Shown: positions 7,746-9,082 of the stretch, piece by piece
Layout of the letters: the number at the start of each line of letters is the position of its first letter
How positions within the stretch are numbered: the stretch's first letter is position 1
Source: JAICYJ01 sp036263035
Lineage (GTDB): Bacteria > Actinomycetota > Thermoleophilia > Gaiellales > JAICJC01
Direction: 5' to 3'
Length of the DNA: 9,082 nt
Assembly (NCBI GenBank): GCA_036263035.1
Contig: DATAHR010000200.1
Location: forward strand, 1-9,082
Notes under the pieces: model-generated
What the model saw: only the letters and a program-made list of their open reading frames with translations
Database searches by the model: none
Told to the model about the DNA's origin: nothing
Position numbers and translations under genes: made by a program

Positions 7746-7752
7746 CTCCTCC
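7746..7752 (-). promoter_or_regulatory. Shine-Dalgarno site of the cupin gene
   Basis: GGAGGAG on the minus strand, 5 nt before the ATG at 7740. It excludes the upstream in-frame Met codons as starts and favours this ATG over the internal Met5. Confidence 0.75.
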
Positions 7753-7758
7753 GATCTG

Positions 7759-7773
7759 GTAAAGTGACTTGAC
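7759..7773. promoter_or_regulatory. MarR-type operator O1 (over cupin -10/start site)
   Basis: GTAAAGTGACTTGAC is an imperfect palindrome about the G at 7766 (AAGT-S-ACTT core). A copy of it, reversed, lies at 7796-7810. With the two extra bases to 7775 the two copies match in 16 of 17 positions as an inverted repeat. O1 touches the cupin -10 and covers its expected start site near 7765, and is centred 16 bp upstream of the MarR start codon. Binding by the adjacent MarR protein is inference from position and symmetry. Confidence 0.7.
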
Positions 7774-7800
7774 GATACACGATGTCCAAGACTTCGTCAA
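7772..7800 (-). promoter_or_regulatory. Cupin gene promoter (-35 TTGACG, 17 bp, -10 TATCGT)
   Basis: Reading the minus strand, TTGACG (7795-7800) is followed by a 17-bp spacer and TATCGT (7772-7777), giving a transcription start near 7765 and a leader of about 25 nt containing the SD. The -35 matches 5 of 6 and the -10 4 of 6 bases of the housekeeping sigma consensus, with optimal spacing. Both boxes lie in or touch the two operator copies, so one regulator could shut it tightly. Confidence 0.65.
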
Positions 7801-8237
7801 GTGACTTTACGAATGCGCTCGGCCCGCCCCTGATCGGGGCGCTGCTGCGGATGCCGCTCGACCGTGTCCGGCGGCACATGCTGGACGGCCTGCACGCCCG
7901 CGGATTCGACGACATCGAGCAGGCGCATCTCGCCATCCTGCAGTATCCCGGCCCGCAGGGGCTGCGCCCGTCCGAGCTCGCGGCTCGGCTGCGGATGAGC
8001 AAGCAGGCGGTCAACTACCTGCTCGGCCAGCTCGAGCGGCTCGGCTACCTGGAGCGGGTCGCCGATCCGGACGACCAGCGTTCTCGGCGCATCGCCCTCA
8101 CGCAGCGAGGCACGGATGCGGCCCACGCCATCCGCGACGTGGTGGGCGAGGTCGAGCGTGACTGGGAGGGCGTGCTCGGCCGCCGGCGCTTCGCCGACCT
8201 CCGGGCCCTGCTCGTGGAGCTGAACGAGGCGCTCTAG
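7782..8237 (+). CDS. MarR family transcriptional regulator
   Basis: 151 residues, normal for MarR. N-terminal dimerisation helices (about 13-55) precede the winged helix: LRPSELAARL (61-70), recognition helix SKQAVNYLLGQLERLGYL (73-90) and a wing with D95-P-D-D-Q-R-S-R-R103. A C-terminal helix (108-151) completes the dimer interface. The ATG at 7782 has no visible SD and the mRNA may be leaderless or have a very short leader; the next in-frame Met is M24 (7851), which would cut into the first helix. Codons 5-10 (TCG TCA AGT GAC TTT ACG) are unusually A/T-rich for this genome because they form operator O2. Divergent placement with shared operators predicts repression of the cupin gene and of itself, relieved by a small, perhaps aromatic or phenolic, ligand as in other MarR proteins. 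Confidence 0.9.
   Translation: MSKTSSSDFTNALGPPLIGALLRMPLDRVRRHMLDGLHARGFDDIEQAHLAILQYPGPQGLRPSELAARLRMSKQAVNYLLGQLERLGYLERVADPDDQRSRRIALTQRGTDAAHAIRDVVGEVERDWEGVLGRRRFADLRALLVELNEAL
7796..7810. promoter_or_regulatory. MarR-type operator O2 (inside the regulator's first codons, over the cupin -35)
   Basis: GTCAAGTGACTTTAC, centred on G7803, is the inverted copy of O1; centre-to-centre distance is 37 bp, about 3.5 helical turns. It overlaps the cupin -35 box (7795-7800) and codons 5-10 of the MarR gene, so it could act both as operator for the cupin gene and as a roadblock for the regulator's own transcript. Confidence 0.68.
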
Positions 8238-9082
8238 CCGGGCTGACCCGGCTCGTCCAGCGACTCGGCCAGCAGCGTCGCCACGTCGGCCACGCGCAGG
8301 TCGCTCCCGCTCGTGCGCACGCCGTCGTCGAGCATCACGGTGCAGAACGGGCATGCGACGGCGAGCGTCTTCGCGCCCGTCTCGGCCGCCTGCCGCACGC
8401 GCTCCTCGTTGATCCCGCTGCCCCGCTCCTCCATCCACATGTGCGCGCCGCCGGCGCCGCAGCAGAAGGTTCGCTTGCCGTGGTTCGCCATCTCCACCGG
8501 CGTCCCGACCGCCTCCACCAGCGTGCGCGGGTCGGCGATCACGTCGTTGTGCCGGGCCAGGTAGCAGGAGTCGTGGTACGTGATCTGCTCGGTGCCGGCC
8601 GTGGGCGCCAGCCGCCCGTCGCGGACGAGCTCCGCCAGCAGCTCCGTGTGGTGCATGACCTCATACCTGCCGCCGAAGTCCGGGTACTCGTTCGCGAGGG
8701 TGTTGAAGCAGTGCGGGCAGCTGGCGACGATCTTCGTCACCCCGGCGTCGTTCAACGTCTCGACGTTCTCCGCCGCGAAGGCCTGGAAGACGTACTCGTT
8801 GCCCATCCTCCGCGCAGGGTCGCCGGTGCAGGACTCACGTGGGCCGAGGATGGCGAAGTCGACCCCCGCCGCCTGCAGCAGCTTCGCCGTGGACACCGCC
8901 GTCTGGCGCGCGCGCTCGTCGAATGACGCGGCGCACCCGACCCAGTAGAGCACCTCAGGCGCCGGCTCGCCCGGCTGCAGCACGCGCACGCCCAGCCCCT
9001 CGCTCCAGTCCGCCCGCTCCTGCTGCGCCTTGCCCCACGGGTTCGACGAGCGCTCGATGTCGCGCATCATCGGATCGGCCTC
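8234..9082 (-). CDS. Fe-S oxidoreductase with two CCG (cysteine-rich) domains, C-terminal part (FadF/HdrB-like), 5' partial
   Basis: The frame is open to the right edge (Glu-Ala-Asp-Pro precedes the first Met at 9070), so the N-terminal part is outside; 282 residues are visible. Counting from that Met, IERSSNPWGKAQQERADW leads into CCG domain 1: C46 (WVGCAASF), C81 in ESCTGDPARRMGNE instead of CCG, and C118-P-H-C121. Domain 2: C169 (YHDSCYL), C203-C204-G (FCCGAGGAHMW) and C240-P-F-C243. Spacings of 33-34 residues fit CX31-38CCGX33-34CXXC, which holds a 4Fe-4S cluster in HdrB. The SCTGD variant is, to my knowledge, usual in the actinobacterial FadF-type proteins. Those add an N-terminal membrane part and 4Fe-4S ferredoxin motifs, and are thought to pass electrons from acyl-CoA oxidation/ETF to quinone. 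The stop TAG shares CTAG with the MarR stop. Confidence 0.88.
   Translation of the reverse strand, partial: EADPMMRDIERSSNPWGKAQQERADWSEGLGVRVLQPGEPAPEVLYWVGCAASFDERARQTAVSTAKLLQAAGVDFAILGPRESCTGDPARRMGNEYVFQAFAAENVETLNDAGVTKIVASCPHCFNTLANEYPDFGGRYEVMHHTELLAELVRDGRLAPTAGTEQITYHDSCYLARHNDVIADPRTLVEAVGTPVEMANHGKRTFCCGAGGAHMWMEERGSGINEERVRQAAETGAKTLAVACPFCTVMLDDGVRTSGSDLRVADVATLLAESLDEPGQPG

Noticed and set aside
7740..7765. A MarR promoter made of TTGTCG (7740-7745) and TAAAGT (7760-7765)
   Set aside because: The spacer is only 14 bp; no convincing promoter for the regulator gene could be assigned.

Overview
This is a GC-rich, tightly packed bacterial chromosome segment. Codon use is strongly G/C-ending, genes mostly overlap by ATGA, and the intergenic gaps are short. 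Gene content (SIMPL protein, MarR/cupin pair, a FadF/HdrB-like Fe-S oxidoreductase, corrinoid methyl transfer) fits an aerobic or microaerophilic actinobacterium, perhaps of the Thermoleophilia/Gaiellales type. The assignment to a taxon is inference; no rRNA or other taxonomic marker is in the window.

Left part (1-6305, + strand): one seven-gene operon that enters from the left edge. In order it encodes a corrinoid-binding protein (partial), a MetF-like methylenetetrahydrofolate reductase, a methyl-corrinoid/tetrahydrofolate methyltransferase of the pterin-binding family, a RACo-type ferredoxin-ASKHA corrinoid activator, a DUF1638 protein, a zinc-dependent alcohol dehydrogenase and a GFA-family protein. 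Four of the junctions are ATGA overlaps. Read together, a methyl group from an unknown donor would go onto the corrinoid protein, then to tetrahydrofolate, and be oxidised by the MetF-like enzyme toward methylene-THF. The RACo protein would rescue Co(II) corrinoid. The dehydrogenase and GFA protein may handle an aldehyde or formaldehyde by-product. The substrate-specific methyltransferase (MttB/MtgB-like) is not in the window and is expected just upstream. DUF1638 is the least understood member and is the best candidate for an undescribed role.

Middle part (6312-7043, - strand): a secreted or membrane-anchored SIMPL (DUF541) protein, convergent with the operon with only 6 bp between stops. 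Its upstream region (7044-7302) has a strong SD, a 12-bp palindrome, a possible ECF-type promoter and a perfect 10-bp-arm hairpin.

Right part (7303-8237): a divergent cupin (-) / MarR regulator (+) pair. The 41-bp gap and the first codons of the regulator gene carry two near-identical 15-bp palindromic operators, which bracket a good -35/-10 promoter for the cupin gene. This is a compact, testable autoregulated switch.

Right edge (8234-9082, - strand): the C-terminal part of a twin-CCG-domain Fe-S oxidoreductase, whose stop codon overlaps the MarR stop through a shared CTAG. No RNA genes, CRISPR arrays, insertion sequences or clear intrinsic terminators were seen.
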